Below are positions 31,246 to 42,491 of a DNA stretch of 64,000 nt, piece by piece. The stretch comes from Pictodentalium vernedei (lineage: Eukaryota > Mollusca > Scaphopoda > Dentaliida > Dentaliidae): NCBI GenBank assembly GCA_031216915.1, contig CM062290.1, positions 253,400,581 to 253,464,580 of the forward strand. Direction: 5' to 3'. The notes beneath the pieces are model-generated. The model was not told the DNA's origin and made no database searches. It saw only the letters and a list, made by a program, of their open reading frames with translations. Within the stretch, counting starts at the first letter, position 1; every line of letters begins with the position of its first letter. The translations under genes were made by a program, and so were the position numbers.

Positions 31246-33126
31246 GAGTCTTTTCTGACTGGCGGATCTGAAGAAGAAGATTTTTAAAGCATATTCCACA
31301 TATTGCACTAAGTTAAAATTTGGGCTCCCATAGGGAGCCCAAATATTGACCCAGGGATTCGATTTGAATAAATTTGAATCTGATCTTAATCTTTTGCACC
31401 TGTGCGCGTTTGCAGCTCTGACTGCCGGGAAATCCCGACTTGCATTGTTAGTTACCTTGTGGCAACACAGTTCTGATTTGGATTCAGTTTATCCACTCTG
31501 TCAGCTATTTTAGCAAGTCTACGTCACATACCTTATACATGTGTCCTTTGATGGAACTCTCCTTGAATGTTTTCTGTCCTTTGAAATACACACAGTTCAT
31601 GCAGAACACACAACTTCAATATGCGCTTCGAGCTTGCGCGAATTGTCACTGTCGACCCTGAGTCGATATTCACAGCACTAAACAGGCTACAACGCGATCA
31701 ACATCTGCGTTCCTAAGGGTTAATACCACAATACAACAGTCTACACTTTGAGCCAGGTGCGAGTCGATCCTCGCTAATGACATCTAAACTTAGCCGTTAC
31801 TTGGGTTCGTAATGTACTCTCTAAATTCGGGCCTGTAGCTCTCCTACGTCCACCTATTTTGATAATGATGGCGCACAACGGAGCTTCGTGGATTGCCCAG
31901 CAATTCCACTCGCACGAGACCCTATGTGGCGTCTCACTCCTAAAGGGCCCCAAGTCTCTCCCATCTACGGTCGGAAGCCAAGACTCCCTGAAATAGCTTG
32001 TTCCCCACACTTTATATCTCCTCTTGGGATGGTCAGATAGCAATATGTCAAGATGCCTAAACCTGGCACGTGACATTTCTGAAGATGAAATCACCTCTCG
32101 CCAATGCATATGCTATCAAGCGTATCCCGAGAAAAAATATACTTGATAGCCGTGACGATTGAAAGTGTCGGTCACTTCCATATTAATTGACTTTAGGTAG
32201 CATGGAAACATTTTATGCTGACTAGTGTGATATGCCAGAGAAGTATCCCACTGTGAATCGCCTAAGGCTAATTATCTAATTAAAACATGTGTGCCTACAA
32301 CACAGAGAGAAGAAATATATATACATATATTTGAACTTGAAAGTAGGGGGAGGGGGCCTCCTCCCTTTTAGACTGGCTTTTCCCTGACAGTAACACATGA
32401 CATCAGTAGAAAGTGAAGCCAAGTTACCTTTTGTTACTGTTAATAAACGAAAACAACATATAGCTCTCAGAGCTGTCTATTGATTTCGTGTGTTAAATTA
32501 AAAGTAACAAAAGGAAAATTGACTTTTATGGCAACCCAGTTGGAAGCAACTTGTTCACAACTAGTCCGTTATTAAAAATAGCTATCACTATCACACCTCC
32601 GTACAGTTTGTCCACTTCGATTCTTTGTTTAGCGAATGTGTTTTTTCATCAATTTGCAAGTTGCTATTCTTCCCGTGAACAAAATTAGCAAATCTTACCT
32701 CCCAGACTTTTATATTAATGGAAAGTACAGTGTCTGTATTATATATCTCTGCGCACACAATGTTGATATAATAAATAGAAAAACTTTTAGAAAACATCAA
32801 AAGATGGCGAAAACGCCGTTTTGTTAATTTTAAATGGGTTTCAACAGAAAATAATAATCAAACGTTCAAACTGACAGGGGAACAAAATGTAAAATACCAA
32901 CTCCTGTAGTTTTATACTGCTCTACGGGAAAATGTCTGACGTTAGTGAAATGATGCTCACATCATTGATACAAATTCGCTAACATTTCGAAATTTAAATT
33001 TGTATATGAAATTCCCATTCCCTTGGTGTTAAACTTATCGACAGTTTAGGCAATTAAGGGGACCTAACTTTCACGCAAATCTCTTCCAATCACGAAAATT
33101 ATCAGTCATGGGAGGTGTGTGTGTGT
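31246..33126. other. No gene recognised
   Basis: A minus-strand frame at 31774-32109 (111 codons, start MHWREVISSSEMSRARFRHL) is the longest open stretch and has no domain I recognise. A small inverted pair GGGCTCCCATAGGGAGCCC lies at about 31323. The rest is AT-rich and featureless by eye. Confidence 0.35.
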
Positions 33127-33460
33127 GGGGGGGGGGGGGGGGGGGGGGGTTAGTACGGACCTACCGATCGGGCACACACAATTTTACCTACTAACCGGGC
33201 TCGGCCCAACAAATGGGGTGAGCCCGGTTGTAATAACACCACAACAGGCATAAGCAGGCCCCAATTATCAAAGAAAAATCGAAGTTTGAGGGGAGCCCTG
33301 TTGAACGTTTTCTGGAAAAGTGTATGTGTGTATCTGTGTCTCTGTGTGTGGATTTGTAGACACCTACGATCGGGCACACACACCTGACATTCAACCCATC
33401 AAATGTACTCGTCAGCGTGAGCCCGGTTGTTAACCAACTGGTATCTGAGCCCGTTCGTAA
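33127..33460. repeat. G-run followed by a diverged direct repeat
   Basis: A G-run of more than 20 follows GTGTGTGT. Then CCTACCGATCGGGCACACACA with GAGCCCGGTTGT (to about 33231) is repeated as CCTACGATCGGGCACACACAC with GAGCCCGGTTGT (33362-33430). Confidence 0.7.
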
Positions 33461-33473
33461 CACAGTACAAGAC

Positions 33474-33481
33474 TGTGTGTG

Positions 33482-33565
<84 letters not shown>

Positions 33566-33594
33566 TGTGTGTGTGTGTTGGGGGGGGGGGGGGT
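33474..33594. repeat. (TGCG)n microsatellite with G14 end
   Basis: About 22 TGCG/GTGC units flanked by GTGTGTGT are followed by a G-run. Alternating purine-pyrimidine sequence of this length is a strong Z-DNA former. The frames (repeated CVRA on +, ARTH on -) are artefacts. Confidence 0.95.
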
Positions 33595-33666
33595 ATCTAG
33601 CGCTTGTCCTCTGTATTTTTGTAATTCAATTTCTTTTTTATAAGCACAGAGACCAAGGGGCACGAT

Positions 33667-33725
33667 AGTATCCGTGATAACACACTCCCGGTAGTGGATG
33701 CCCGTGTGTTGTCGCAGATAATGCC
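33667..33725. mobile_element. Palindromic element family E, copy 1
   Basis: GTATCCGTGATAACACACTC mirrors GGATGCCCGTGTGTTGTC about a CCCGGTAGTGGATG centre. Other copies are at 52542-52622 and, split by an insertion, at 58846-60012. Confidence 0.6.
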
Positions 33726-35089
33726 ATACCATATGAAGCTAAAGATCCTTCAAAATTTGGAGTTTGTGTTCATTCAAAATATATTTGGGCTGAAAAAAAA
33801 AACATGGTGGCCGTGTGCAATGGTGCCATTGGGGGTGGGGGGGGGGCTATACAGACCTTCCCTCTACAAAAATGTTCCATAGGGAAGCTCTCGACTCCGC
33901 CTACGAGAGGGGGAATTCTCTCTCTCGCGCGCGCCTTCTACTCGAGACTGCGCGTGTCGGTCGGATTACCCGTCGCGTTATGACTTATGATTGAAATGTG
34001 TTTCCCCTACCTCCTTAATCCAGAATCATGGATCCGTCACTGCCGTCCTGGTTTTTTGCCATATTTTATTTATGAAATCTTTGTCCACCAGTGAAAATGT
34101 ATCGCGACCAGATCAAAATCCTATCACGATCCGACTTAGAAAGAAATGTACTTTAGCACTCTCGCTGTCTGCAAAAAATTACTTTTTGTTCCTATTTGTG
34201 TGTTGTTATCATACCTCATCAATGAACGCTCCTATTGATTCCCATGAGAGCAATATAAATAGTAACTTACTTCTTTTGAGAAGTTATTTGAACATTTGAG
34301 TTTTTGGCTCTTGGCCTCGTTTCATCGGACGATTTATGTACAATAAGGGAAGTAACTCTTGGTCGCAAAACGCGTTGTGGCTTTCGATCCATTATTGACG
34401 GGAACACAGACAACACATTTTGCAAGGGACAATTAATTTACCCTGTGACAATACCCAAGGAAATTAAGATTATTTTGTAATTATAATACTATATGTATTC
34501 TCTCTTTTGTTTGTATACTTCAGCTACAAATTCGGGTAAAGTATTTTCAGGGCAAATAGGTAGCTAACTGCATTTTAAGAAAAAAGTTTCACGGCCTTCA
34601 CAACCTAAAAAACTGCCCTCCAATACACCTTCAACACTAACTCCAATTCATAACCTACGAACCCATGAAGTGAATGTACTTAACTTGTCAAATGTCAAAT
34701 TTACATGTGAAACTGGCACAGATGTGACCAACGGTTGAAGTCAAGTGTTCTGGTAAGGTGCGTAACCAAGCTAAGTGAAATAGGAATCGGGGAGAAACAA
34801 ATTTTACGTCCCGCCCTCGTTCCCACTTTACTTCACCATGTGCTAGGTTATGAGTCTGTAACCGCTAGGTGACGGTCCATGGTCTTCCCCGGGACAAAAT
34901 ACTTTTCATGTCAGCTGGAGAGTCCTACTTCATTTTAAAGGCTTAATTACGTACCGAGAAAGTGGAGGAATACCCATGGCGAGATGACCCACGTAATGTC
35001 AGATTGTCAGTACACGAAACCCGTTGTAGGGACTTCAGAAGTGCGTGTACCAGTATGTAACGTCGACATTTTTCAGGAAAGGTGGATGT
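33726..35089. other. No gene seen
   Basis: A short G-rich patch near 33832-33847 and a (TC)/(CG) patch near 33913-33932 are the only low-complexity features. No supported coding sequence was found. Confidence 0.4.
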
Positions 35090-35091
35090 GC

Positions 35092-35232
35092 CCCCCCCCC
35101 CCCCCCCCCCCCCACACACACACACATTTAAGGACCAAGTGTGGGGGAAGTGACAGCCGTCACTTTTTTCGGTTGATAATGAAAGTATCGAATAAGGAAT
35201 TGGGAATAAGTAACGGTTGTCACGTCCGTCCA
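35092..35232. mobile_element. C-run and palindromic element family D, copy 2 (left end lost)
   Basis: A C22 run with CACACACA precedes AGTGACAGCCGTCACTTTTT. The right half (TCGAATAAGGAATTGGGAATAAGTAACGGTTGTCACGTCC) matches the family. The left arm is truncated or replaced. Confidence 0.6.
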
Positions 35233-35369
35233 AGTGCGTCAGGACATCAATCTGTCATTATAAATACATTGATAGTAAAAGCATCTGGGTAAAAAAATAC
35301 TCCATGCTTATTGTATTGTTTATATCTTTAACTACCACGACTAGTCGACACTTGGAAAGTTCGCCAATA

Positions 35370-35475
35370 AATAAAACATTTTATTCTTTGCCTTCAAAAC
35401 GGAGCGCATGGCCCCGTCATTGGAACGATCGACAATCTCGTTCAAATGACGCCTATTTATAAATTATGTTTTGGA
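35370..35475. mobile_element. Worn relic of the TTAA family
   Basis: GGCCCCGTCATTGGAACGATC and the following CTCGTTCAAATGACG, with flanking TTTTGGAGGTAAAA, resemble the centre of the TTAA palindrome. Termini are not recognisable. Confidence 0.3.
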
Positions 35476-35572
35476 GGTAAAAGTTGAAAAAATCATAAAA
35501 TTTGGATTGTATGTGAATAGAGCCGGTCAGTTATGTCAGCTACGTCAGATTTATTTGTTTATATCCTGAGGG

Positions 35573-35824
35573 TTAACCCTTTACCTAACATGAAAAGCAG
35601 ACGACACTTGCAAAAATAATTCTTGAATAACTAATTTTTTTTATTTTTTGTCTCAAAAACATAGGTTATGACCCCTCGTTGCAACGAGCTCAACGAGCTC
35701 GTTCCAACGAGGGGTCATAACCTATGTTTTTGAGATAAAAAATGAAAAAAATAATGAAAATTAATTGGCAATTTTTGAGAATAGCGCTGGCCGGTTTTGG
35801 CCGTTACGCTGGGTAAAGAGTTAA
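35573..35824. mobile_element. TTAA palindromic element, copy 4, intact
   Basis: TTAA sits on both sides of CCCTTTACC and GGGTAAAGAG. The centre is a near-perfect palindrome of more than 100 bp (AACATAGGTTATGACCCCTC and inverse around GAACGAGCTC). It is the cleanest copy with that at 6508. A minus-strand frame that runs from 36062 into this element is not a gene. Confidence 0.9.
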
Positions 35825-36071
35825 CGACGCTTTCAACAGCCAGGGTCACATCGTGTCGGGCAGTTATACGATTGAAGGAAATTGGAGTACTCGAGAACCA
35901 ATGAGGAGCAACTGTAGAACCCGGAAAAAAACACGGAGCAGTGGCGAGCAACTGTGAGACTCTCCAACTTACTGACCCAGCACAAGTAGAGTTAGCAGCG
36001 GTTGAAGTCAAATGTACTACCGTGCAGTATTCCACAACACACAGTGTCACCGTTCCCAACATATGAAATCT

Positions 36072-36290
36072 GGGACCAATACTATAAAACTTTTTACGAT
36101 TGTATTATCTAGAATTGTATTTCTATCTATTAATACAAGTGGCTAAAATAAATCATTAGCATTTTAAAAGATATGGCAATTTGCCAGCTGGCAAATTGCC
36201 ACATCTTTGAAAATGCTAATGGTTCATTTCAACACATTTAAAGTAATAACTAGAAAACACAATTGTAAAAGTTTTATAGTATTAGCCCCT
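36072..36290. mobile_element. Palindromic element family F
   Basis: The outer arms AATACTATAAAACTTTTTAC and GTAAAAGTTTTATAGTATTA and the inner arms TTAGCATTTTAAAAGATATGGCAATTTGCC and its inverse (centre near 36187, CAGCTGG) make a 215 bp fold. It directly abuts the SINE head on the minus strand. Confidence 0.8.
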
Positions 36291-36402
36291 GGACTGATTG
36301 TCTTGTCCAAGGACTCAACGTAGTTACCGCTGGCCAGGGTCGAACCGTCTACCTTTTGGTTTAAAGTGCAATGTTCTAACCACCCAGCCATAGCACCCGG
36401 CT
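36290..36402 (-). mobile_element. SINE head, minus strand
   Basis: Read on the minus strand: a GCCGGGTGCTATGGCTGGGTGGTTAGAAC start with an A-box-like TATGGCTGGGTGG, a B box GGTTCGACCC (complement of 36337-36346), then GTCCTTGGACAAGAC. This resembles the conserved CCTTGGGCAAGACAC block of the SINE at 59561. The tRNA part differs from the other SINEs here, so it is a separate family sharing the core. Confidence 0.65.
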
Positions 36403-37099
36403 AGGTCGGGTAAAGGGCTGTGAACGAGTAAATGAAGTGGATAACAATGCATTAACTTGCAAAGCAAACTCTTCAACAGTTTTGGTTTACGTCACAGTTA
36501 ATTTCTGGGGGTGTTTCCATATAGTGTAAAAAAAATTCTGACAGGGTCTCCATAAACATGCTCCCACAATATTCTGAGAATTACAGACGTCAGCTTTAAA
36601 ACGAACTTCACATGGCTGACAATTTTCCTGATTGGACGAGATTTACAAGAAAGTTAGCTCCTCCCAATTTCCTAAAATTGTCACTAAATTAAACACTTAG
36701 GCTGTGGTAATTTCATATAAAATTTAAATTCCGGGACGTTAGCAACTTTGCGTGATCGATGTGCACATCATTTCACAAAACTTTGGGCATTTTCCAGTAT
36801 AGTGGTAGTAAAAATACAGAAACTGGCTTTTTACAACTTTTTCCCAAACAGTTGGAATGTTTGACCACTGTTCTATATAGAAAACCATTTAAAAATAAGA
36901 AAACGGCGTTTCACCCTCTTTTGATATTCTGTAACTATTTTTATGTTCATTATATCCACTGTGTGCGAATCGTGACATTTCATGCAGACAGAACGAATGA
37001 AATTTTTTTTTGCGCGCCAAAGCGCAGAGACGATGTGAGGCAAGCCAATTTCAACCCTCTCTGACAGTAGAATAAATTAGGTATTTTCGAAACTTGTCA
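36403..37099. other. No gene seen
   Basis: Only short frames are present (the longest, 36759-37064 on +, has no domain). No repeats were recognised. Confidence 0.4.
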
Positions 37100-38026
37100 A
37101 GGCGCGTCAAAGGAGGAGAAACGTCAAGTGTTAGTGGCGTTGGTTCTTTTTTTTTTATCTGTGGAGAGGCAAGTCTCTTTCTGATGTGACGGTGGAAACC
37201 TTAAGTGCTTCGAATTCCTTTGTCAACCGTTGGTCCCTTTCATCGTATGTCCTTTTTTTACGTATTTGGTGTATTGGATATTGTTGCCGATAAAGTTAAT
37301 TTTTAGGCTACCCTGATCTTGGATGGCGAGTTGGTCGAGGATTTCAATGAATTCGGCTGTTAGTAGGCCCGTGTGTTCTTCTTCTGCTTGCTCAACATCC
37401 GAGCTGTGGCCAGATTGGCCCAGACAGGAAGGAGATCCAGGTTGGGATGACCTTGGATGGCGAGTTGGTCGAGGATTTCAATGAATTCGGCTGTTAGTAG
37501 GCCCGTGTGTTCTTCTTCTGCTTCCTCAACATCCGAGCTGTGGCCAGATTGGCCCAGACTGGAAGGAGATCCAGGTCGGGATTGGGAGACTTCCATCCTC
37601 CTTCCCCCCGCCTTCCGACCTCTCTGGTGGAGAGGTGGTTGGCGTGGGATGGGGAGGTGGTGGTAATTTCGAGGGCTGTCTCCGTCTCCGTTGCCTGTTT
37701 CTTCATCTCTGCCTTTCTCCTATCAAGCCAGGCCTCCGGGCTTGGTTGATGGACTCTTCTTCTTCGCTCTCTTTCCAGGGCCTTCTGACTCCTTCGGGTG
37801 AGGACCAGTGTGAGAGGATGTCCTCTCAACAAAGGTACTACCTCTCCCCGAGGAAGGTGGTGTTGTGGTTCCAAATTCCATGGTCAGATAGACATTCTCG
37901 TCCTCCATCTGGATAATCCAGTTGATAGGACAAGAGATGTCCAGGCCTGTTAGGACTTTCTTGAGATGAGCTGGGGTTGCCAAGTTCTCCACAGTAAGCT
38001 GTATTTCACAAGTCTTCACAATCTGA
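37100..38026 (-). pseudogene. Unrecognised decayed protein-coding segment
   Basis: On the minus strand a frame from 38019 reads EIQLTVENLATPAHLKKVLT and continues in coding-like sequence, then changes frame to WLDRRKAEMKKQATETETAL (about 37730) and back to SRPGSPSSLGQSGHSSDVEE with LLTAEFIEILDQLAIQ. Beyond the 134 bp duplication, the frame goes on as SLKINFIGNNIQYTKYV. After a one-base shift in an A7 run it continues as RTYDERDQRLTKEFEALKV to a stop near 37158. CAG just before 38019 could be a splice acceptor. The mixed-charge composition across frames suggests a former gene or element ORF. I do not recognise the family. Confidence 0.4.
37321..37588. repeat. 134 bp tandem duplication
   Basis: GGATGGCGAGTTGGTCGAGG begins at 37321 and again at 37455 with only a few changes over 134 bp. 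Because 134 is not a multiple of 3, the duplication breaks the minus-strand frame it lies in. Confidence 0.92.
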
Positions 38027-38319
38027 TGTCAGCGTTGAGAGAATGGCGAAACATGACATTTGTGAGAACCATGAACCCATTTCATGCATACACTGTCCTT
38101 TAATGTAAAGATCTTTGAAATGAGATTGGCTATTTTTCCCAAGAGGAATAAAAACTTCTATCTATCTATCTTCCACTTATGTCGAACCCCTCGAGGGGAC
38201 ATAGACATTCGGCGCGTCAGCCACAAAGAATGTTAGAGAAGTATAGTAACAGGCCTAAAGCTATATACAGATAAGATAAGAAAAAAATGATTAAAAAGTA
38301 AAAGCCGGAGGAAGCAAGG

Positions 38320-38568
38320 CTACGGTGAGACATGATCAATATGACTAACAGCCACATTGAACTGCTCAAGGATAGGGAGGGAGGGGATATGAGGTGGGAG
38401 GGCATTCCAATGATATACAGTCCTAGGGAAGAATAAATACTTGTAGTAGTCTGTGGTTGCTGTAATTTGTCTGTAGCACCATGGGTGGTTATGGCGAGAT
38501 CTTCTTGTTATTGGGGTTAGATAGCCGTCATTGGGGATAGCAACTAGATTGTGTGTTATTTTGTACAT
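38320..38568 (-). pseudogene. LINE 2 C-terminal region
   Basis: YKITHNLVAIPNDGYLTPIT followed by FPRTVYHWNALPPHI is the usual end of this LINE group's ORF2 (WN-LP block). It lies in a different frame from the reverse transcriptase end at 38813. Confidence 0.75.
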
Positions 38569-38812
38569 GAGGGACAGTCTAGAGTCAATACGCCGGAGGT
38601 CCAGACGTCGCCATTTAAGTGTCTAGAGCATTTCTGTGACACTAGATGTGCGTCTGAAGTCAGACTTTTCCCAGCGGGCAGATCATCTTTGGACTGCTTC
38701 AAGTTTATCGATTTGGGTTTGAGTGTAGGGAGACCAGACTTCAGAGCTGTATTCCAACTGCAGTCGAATCAGGGTTTGGTAAGCCATGGATTTAAGGGCT
38801 CAGATTTTACTT

Positions 38813-40440
38813 TTAAATTTCTGCGAAGAAAACCAAGCGTGTGATTTGCTTTTTTGTTGTTCTGCTTTGGTGTGTATCCCAGGAGAGATCGTCTGAGATG
38901 TCCACCCCAAGATATTTAGCCGATGAAGTTGATTGTAACAGGGTATTATGTAAAAAGTATTTGGAGGGTATAGGATGTTTCCTTCTAGTGACATATATAA
39001 CTTGCCATTTTGAAGGATTGAATTGCATATCCCAGTCCATTTCCCATTTTTCTGAGGCTGCCAGATCGTTTTGAAGGGTCCTTGACTGATTTACGCAAGT
39101 GAGTGACAAGTATATAGCAGTATCGTCTACAAAAAGGCGCACTTTGGATTGGATATCTTGGGGAAGGTCGTTTATATATGCTAGAAAGAGCAGTGGTCCA
39201 AGCGCGGACCCCTCGGGGACTCCAGATGAGACCGTTATGGGTTCCGAGCGTGTGCCGTTGAGAATTACGGATTGAGAACGGTTATCCAGGAAGCTTTTAA
39301 TCCATTTGAGGGTTTGGCCGCGTATTCCCTAGTTATGCATTTTTAGTAGGACTTTCTCATGGCTGACTTTATCAAAGGCATTACTAAAGTCTAGTAAAAT
39401 TAGGTCAGTTTGCTTTTTGTTATATATTGATAGGAGGAGGTCATTTACAAGCATTACTAGTTGGGTTACACTGGATCTCCTTTCTCGGAAACCGTGCTGT
39501 AGGTGGTATAGGATGCCAAGGTTTGTAAAATGTTTGAGGATGAGACAATATGTTCCAGTGTTTTGCAGAGTACACATGTCAAGGATATGGGCCTACAATT
39601 GACAGGATCTGATTTGCCACCCTTCTTGAAAATGGGCGCTACGTTTGCAGTTTTCCACTGGGAAGGTAACGATCCCTCGTCGATGGATTTTTGAAAGATT
39701 TTTTCAATAATTGGTGAAAGTTCCTTTAATAGTGTTTTGAGTACTATGGGTTTGATTTGATCAGGCCCGCATGCCTTGTGTGGTTTTACATTTGATAGGA
39801 GTTTTTCAATACCATTTGCACTTATGTTAATGTCTGGCATTCTGGGAGATGTTTGATATTCAAGCAGAGATATTCCTTTGCGATCAAGCATATCTTGAAG
39901 TCTTGTTTTGCAATAAGAAGCTAGGCTCAATGGAGATTTGGGGCTAAAAACAGATTGGAACTGTTTATTTAACACTGTGTCCTTTGATTTTTCATCACAG
40001 TTCAATAAGTTTTGGAATTTTAAGGGGGGAAGGGATGCCGAGTCTTGTTTGGAGTGTTTAAGGAGAGAGTAAAACCTCTTAGTGTTGGGTTTGGCATTGG
40101 GACAATCACCTGTCTGCTTAACGTTAAGAATATCTTCGAGGTATAGTTGGTAAGCATCTTTAGGTTTTTTTCGAACGAGGTGCTTGAGGTCCAAGAATTT
40201 CTTTCGGTCACCTGGCTTATTTGACTTTCTGTGTTTTTTAAAGGCCCTATCACGCTTTCGGGTGGTTCTCTTCAGGCTCTGGTTTACCCAGGGAAGGTGG
40301 TCTCGCGTGGAGGACATCTTGGATGGAATGAATTTTTCTGATAGTTTATTTAGGATGGATGAGAAGCTCTCCCAAAGTCTTTCTATATCCAGGGTGGAAT
40401 ATTTGTCCCCTCTTAGCATATCTTGTTGGCAATCTAGCAT
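38813..40440 (-). pseudogene. LINE 2 reverse transcriptase
   Basis: The connector WVNQSLKRTTRKRDRAFKKH leads to HKACGPDQIKP, APIFKKGGKSDPVNCRPISL, HGFRERRSSVTQL, LLDFSNAFDKVSH (first catalytic Asp), SGVPEGSALGPLLF and RLFVDDTAIYL (FVDD, catalytic pair intact). A frame change lies near 39570 and an in-frame TAG near 39328. Otherwise the domain is complete. Confidence 0.88.
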
Positions 40441-40462
40441 GGAAAATTTGAATTTTTCCCAG

Positions 40463-41180
40463 TTAGCCTTTTATACAGTGGGATTTTTCGGGGTTTTGGT
40501 AGCAGACTTTAGCAGAGGTGTTTACTTTAATATTTACAATGTTATGGTCACTTATGCCAGGTAAAATATTAACTTGCTTGACCAGGGTAGGATTGGTCGT
40601 GAGGAACAGATCTAAGATGTTGTTTTCTCTAGTGGGTTGGTTAACCATCTGTGTGAGGTTTGCATCATTAAGGGTTTCTATGATATCGCTGTAATATGTT
40701 GGATATTTACAGTCTATAGATGGTCTTATAGTCTTCCAGTCCATTTTGGGTAAATTCAGGTCTCCAGCAACCCAGATGTTAGAGTATTGCTTGTTAACCT
40801 TTTCTAAGGACTTTGAAAATTCTAATGAGCCGTTTATATCTAGTTCTTGGGGTTCAAAAATATGCACATATTACTAGGGATTTACTGCCTGCTAGATCTA
40901 ACTTTATCCAGAGATCTTCGCAGTTGGATTGAAGCTCGACTAGCTCTTGGGCTATGATACAGTCACACACTGCAATAAAGACTCCTCCACCCACCTGTGG
41001 AGTACAGGCTCTTCGAAATATTGAGTAACCAAGATGTGGGTTAAATATTTCATTTGTATAATGTTTTGCTTTCAGCCAAGACTCAGTTCCTATGATGATA
41101 TCACGCTTAGTTGAGTTGACCAGGTTTTCAAATTCATGTTTCTTGTCTACTATGGATCGACAGTTTATAACTTGTACTTT
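40463..41180 (-). pseudogene. LINE 2 endonuclease
   Basis: The N-terminal part (about 41180-40868) reads VQVINCRSI, DIIIGTESWL (catalytic glutamate block) and VGGGVFIAV. The part from 40867 to 40463 reads WVAGDLNLPKMDW (GDxN motif) and ISDHNIV (SDH catalytic pair). All main blocks of an APE-type endonuclease are present across one frame change. Confidence 0.85.
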
Positions 41181-41644
41181 GAGCGATCTTTTGAAGTTGT
41201 TTTTAGTACTGGGTGGTTTGGTTTTTTTACAGAGTTATTTCGTTTAGGTGTTGAAGAGTGTGCCAACATGAACAATGACAAGTCACTGAGATTTTGTTGG
41301 TTTGGACTTGAAGATGGGTTTAATTTTTCTGGTGATTCTAAGCTTGGAAACGAGTTGGTATTCACGTTCACGTTTTGACATACAGTGCATTTCCAGTGTC
41401 CAGCTCCACCGGTCTCTCCCAATCGGTCATACATTGAGTCGTCTATGGTTTGGCAGTCTGTGTGATACCAAATCGTACACATGTCACACTGGACACCTTT
41501 ACAGATCCAGATTACGGGGTTTTCACAAATACCACAGGGGAACACAGTGGAGTTTCCCTCTAGGTACTGTTCAGTTTGGACATGGCCTGGGCTACTTTCA
41601 ACATCCAAGCCCAATGCAATGAATAAGCTAAAAGGGAACAGCAT
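41165..41644 (-). pseudogene. LINE 2 N-terminal region: 2A-like motif and C4HC3 PHD finger
   Basis: The frame begins MLFPFSLFIALGLDVESSPG. The stretch L-x-L-D-V-E-x-S-P-G-H aligns with the 2A ribosome-skipping consensus D-V/I-E-x-N-P-G-P but has lost the asparagine and the final proline. Residues 37-89 give a full PHD-type zinc finger: C37, C40, C53, C56, H61, C64, C86 and C89, with W84 two residues before C86. PHD fingers in this position occur in some CR1-group LINEs and may guide chromatin targeting. The frame then breaks near the start of the endonuclease. Confidence 0.8.
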
Positions 41645-42491
41645 AGATTTAAAAGAATCTTTGCCTTTTTCCTTTCTGTGGGGTATTGCAAATTTGCAGG
41701 TCCTGAGTACAATGGCAATTTGTAGTGTTTACAAGTTGAAGACCAGCACACTTATTTTTCACAGGGTGTGTGGGATACTCACTGCTTGAAGTTATTATGC
41801 ATGACAGAAGTGCCAATACGGTTGCCGTGGCCTTAAGCATGATTAAGATACAGAGTATGTTGATTTTACTTATCGGGAAGTGGGGTGTATCGAAGGAAGG
41901 GAAAGATGGAGAGTTCTGCAAAGGGACGCAACTCTCCAGACGGAAGTGTAAACATTGCCTTAGCAACTTCCTATATCTGAAGGGAACCGAGAATAATTTG
42001 ATTTATTCTCGCATAGTATAGCTAGTACTAGCTTTCAATGAATGGCAAAAGATTTTAACACTCTCCTTTGCCGAAATGGATTAATCTCACCAAGTTCTGC
42101 TTCCAAGAAATAGGTAATTTTCGACTTTTTTCAGAGGAGCAAAGAAAAAGTTGACAGCGGCTGACGCATGCGCCTTTCCCGTTCTTGAGAATTACTGTAA
42201 TGAAAGTGTCAATGACACTGTAGCTCAACTTGTTTAAGACATGTACATGTATAGTGTGTGACACAGCAATGACAAACATCTAGGTAATGACCTGATAACA
42301 AAGGTACATGTAAAGTATTCTAACGGTCTGTACATAAATGCTGACCGTAGTCTGCAACAGACATATAGGTAAAGTATTGTAAAAGTGGGGTGACAGTTAG
42401 ATGCTAAACTAGAAAAGAAATCTTTGAGAAACAGAGTGGGTCTGACTGAACCGAAAAGTATTTGTTCTCATAGCACAGTGATAACAAAGGC
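41645..42491. other. No gene recognised
   Basis: This region may hold the 5' untranslated part or ORF1 of LINE 2 (minus strand), but no domain was recognised. Short frames only. Confidence 0.35.

Larger units (their letters stand above)
38158..41644 (-). mobile_element. LINE 2: nearly full-length CR1/jockey-group retrotransposon
   Basis: On the minus strand the order is: N-terminal leader with 2A-like motif, PHD finger, APE-type endonuclease, reverse transcriptase, C-terminal region and a 3' (GATA)n tail at 38158-38173. Breaks are few: frame changes near 41180, between 40867 and 40440, near 39570 and after 38813, plus one in-frame TAG near 39328. The tail microsatellite and lack of polyA fit CR1-group elements. 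An upstream ORF1 was not recognised. It is not active, but much better preserved than LINE 1. Confidence 0.9.

Noticed and set aside
31774-32109. 111-codon minus-strand frame, considered as a host exon
   Set aside because: No domain, splice context or repeat family was recognised. It is kept only as a note in the region entry.
33417-33732. Frames encoding repeated CVRA or ARTH
   Set aside because: They are translations of the (TGCG)n microsatellite.
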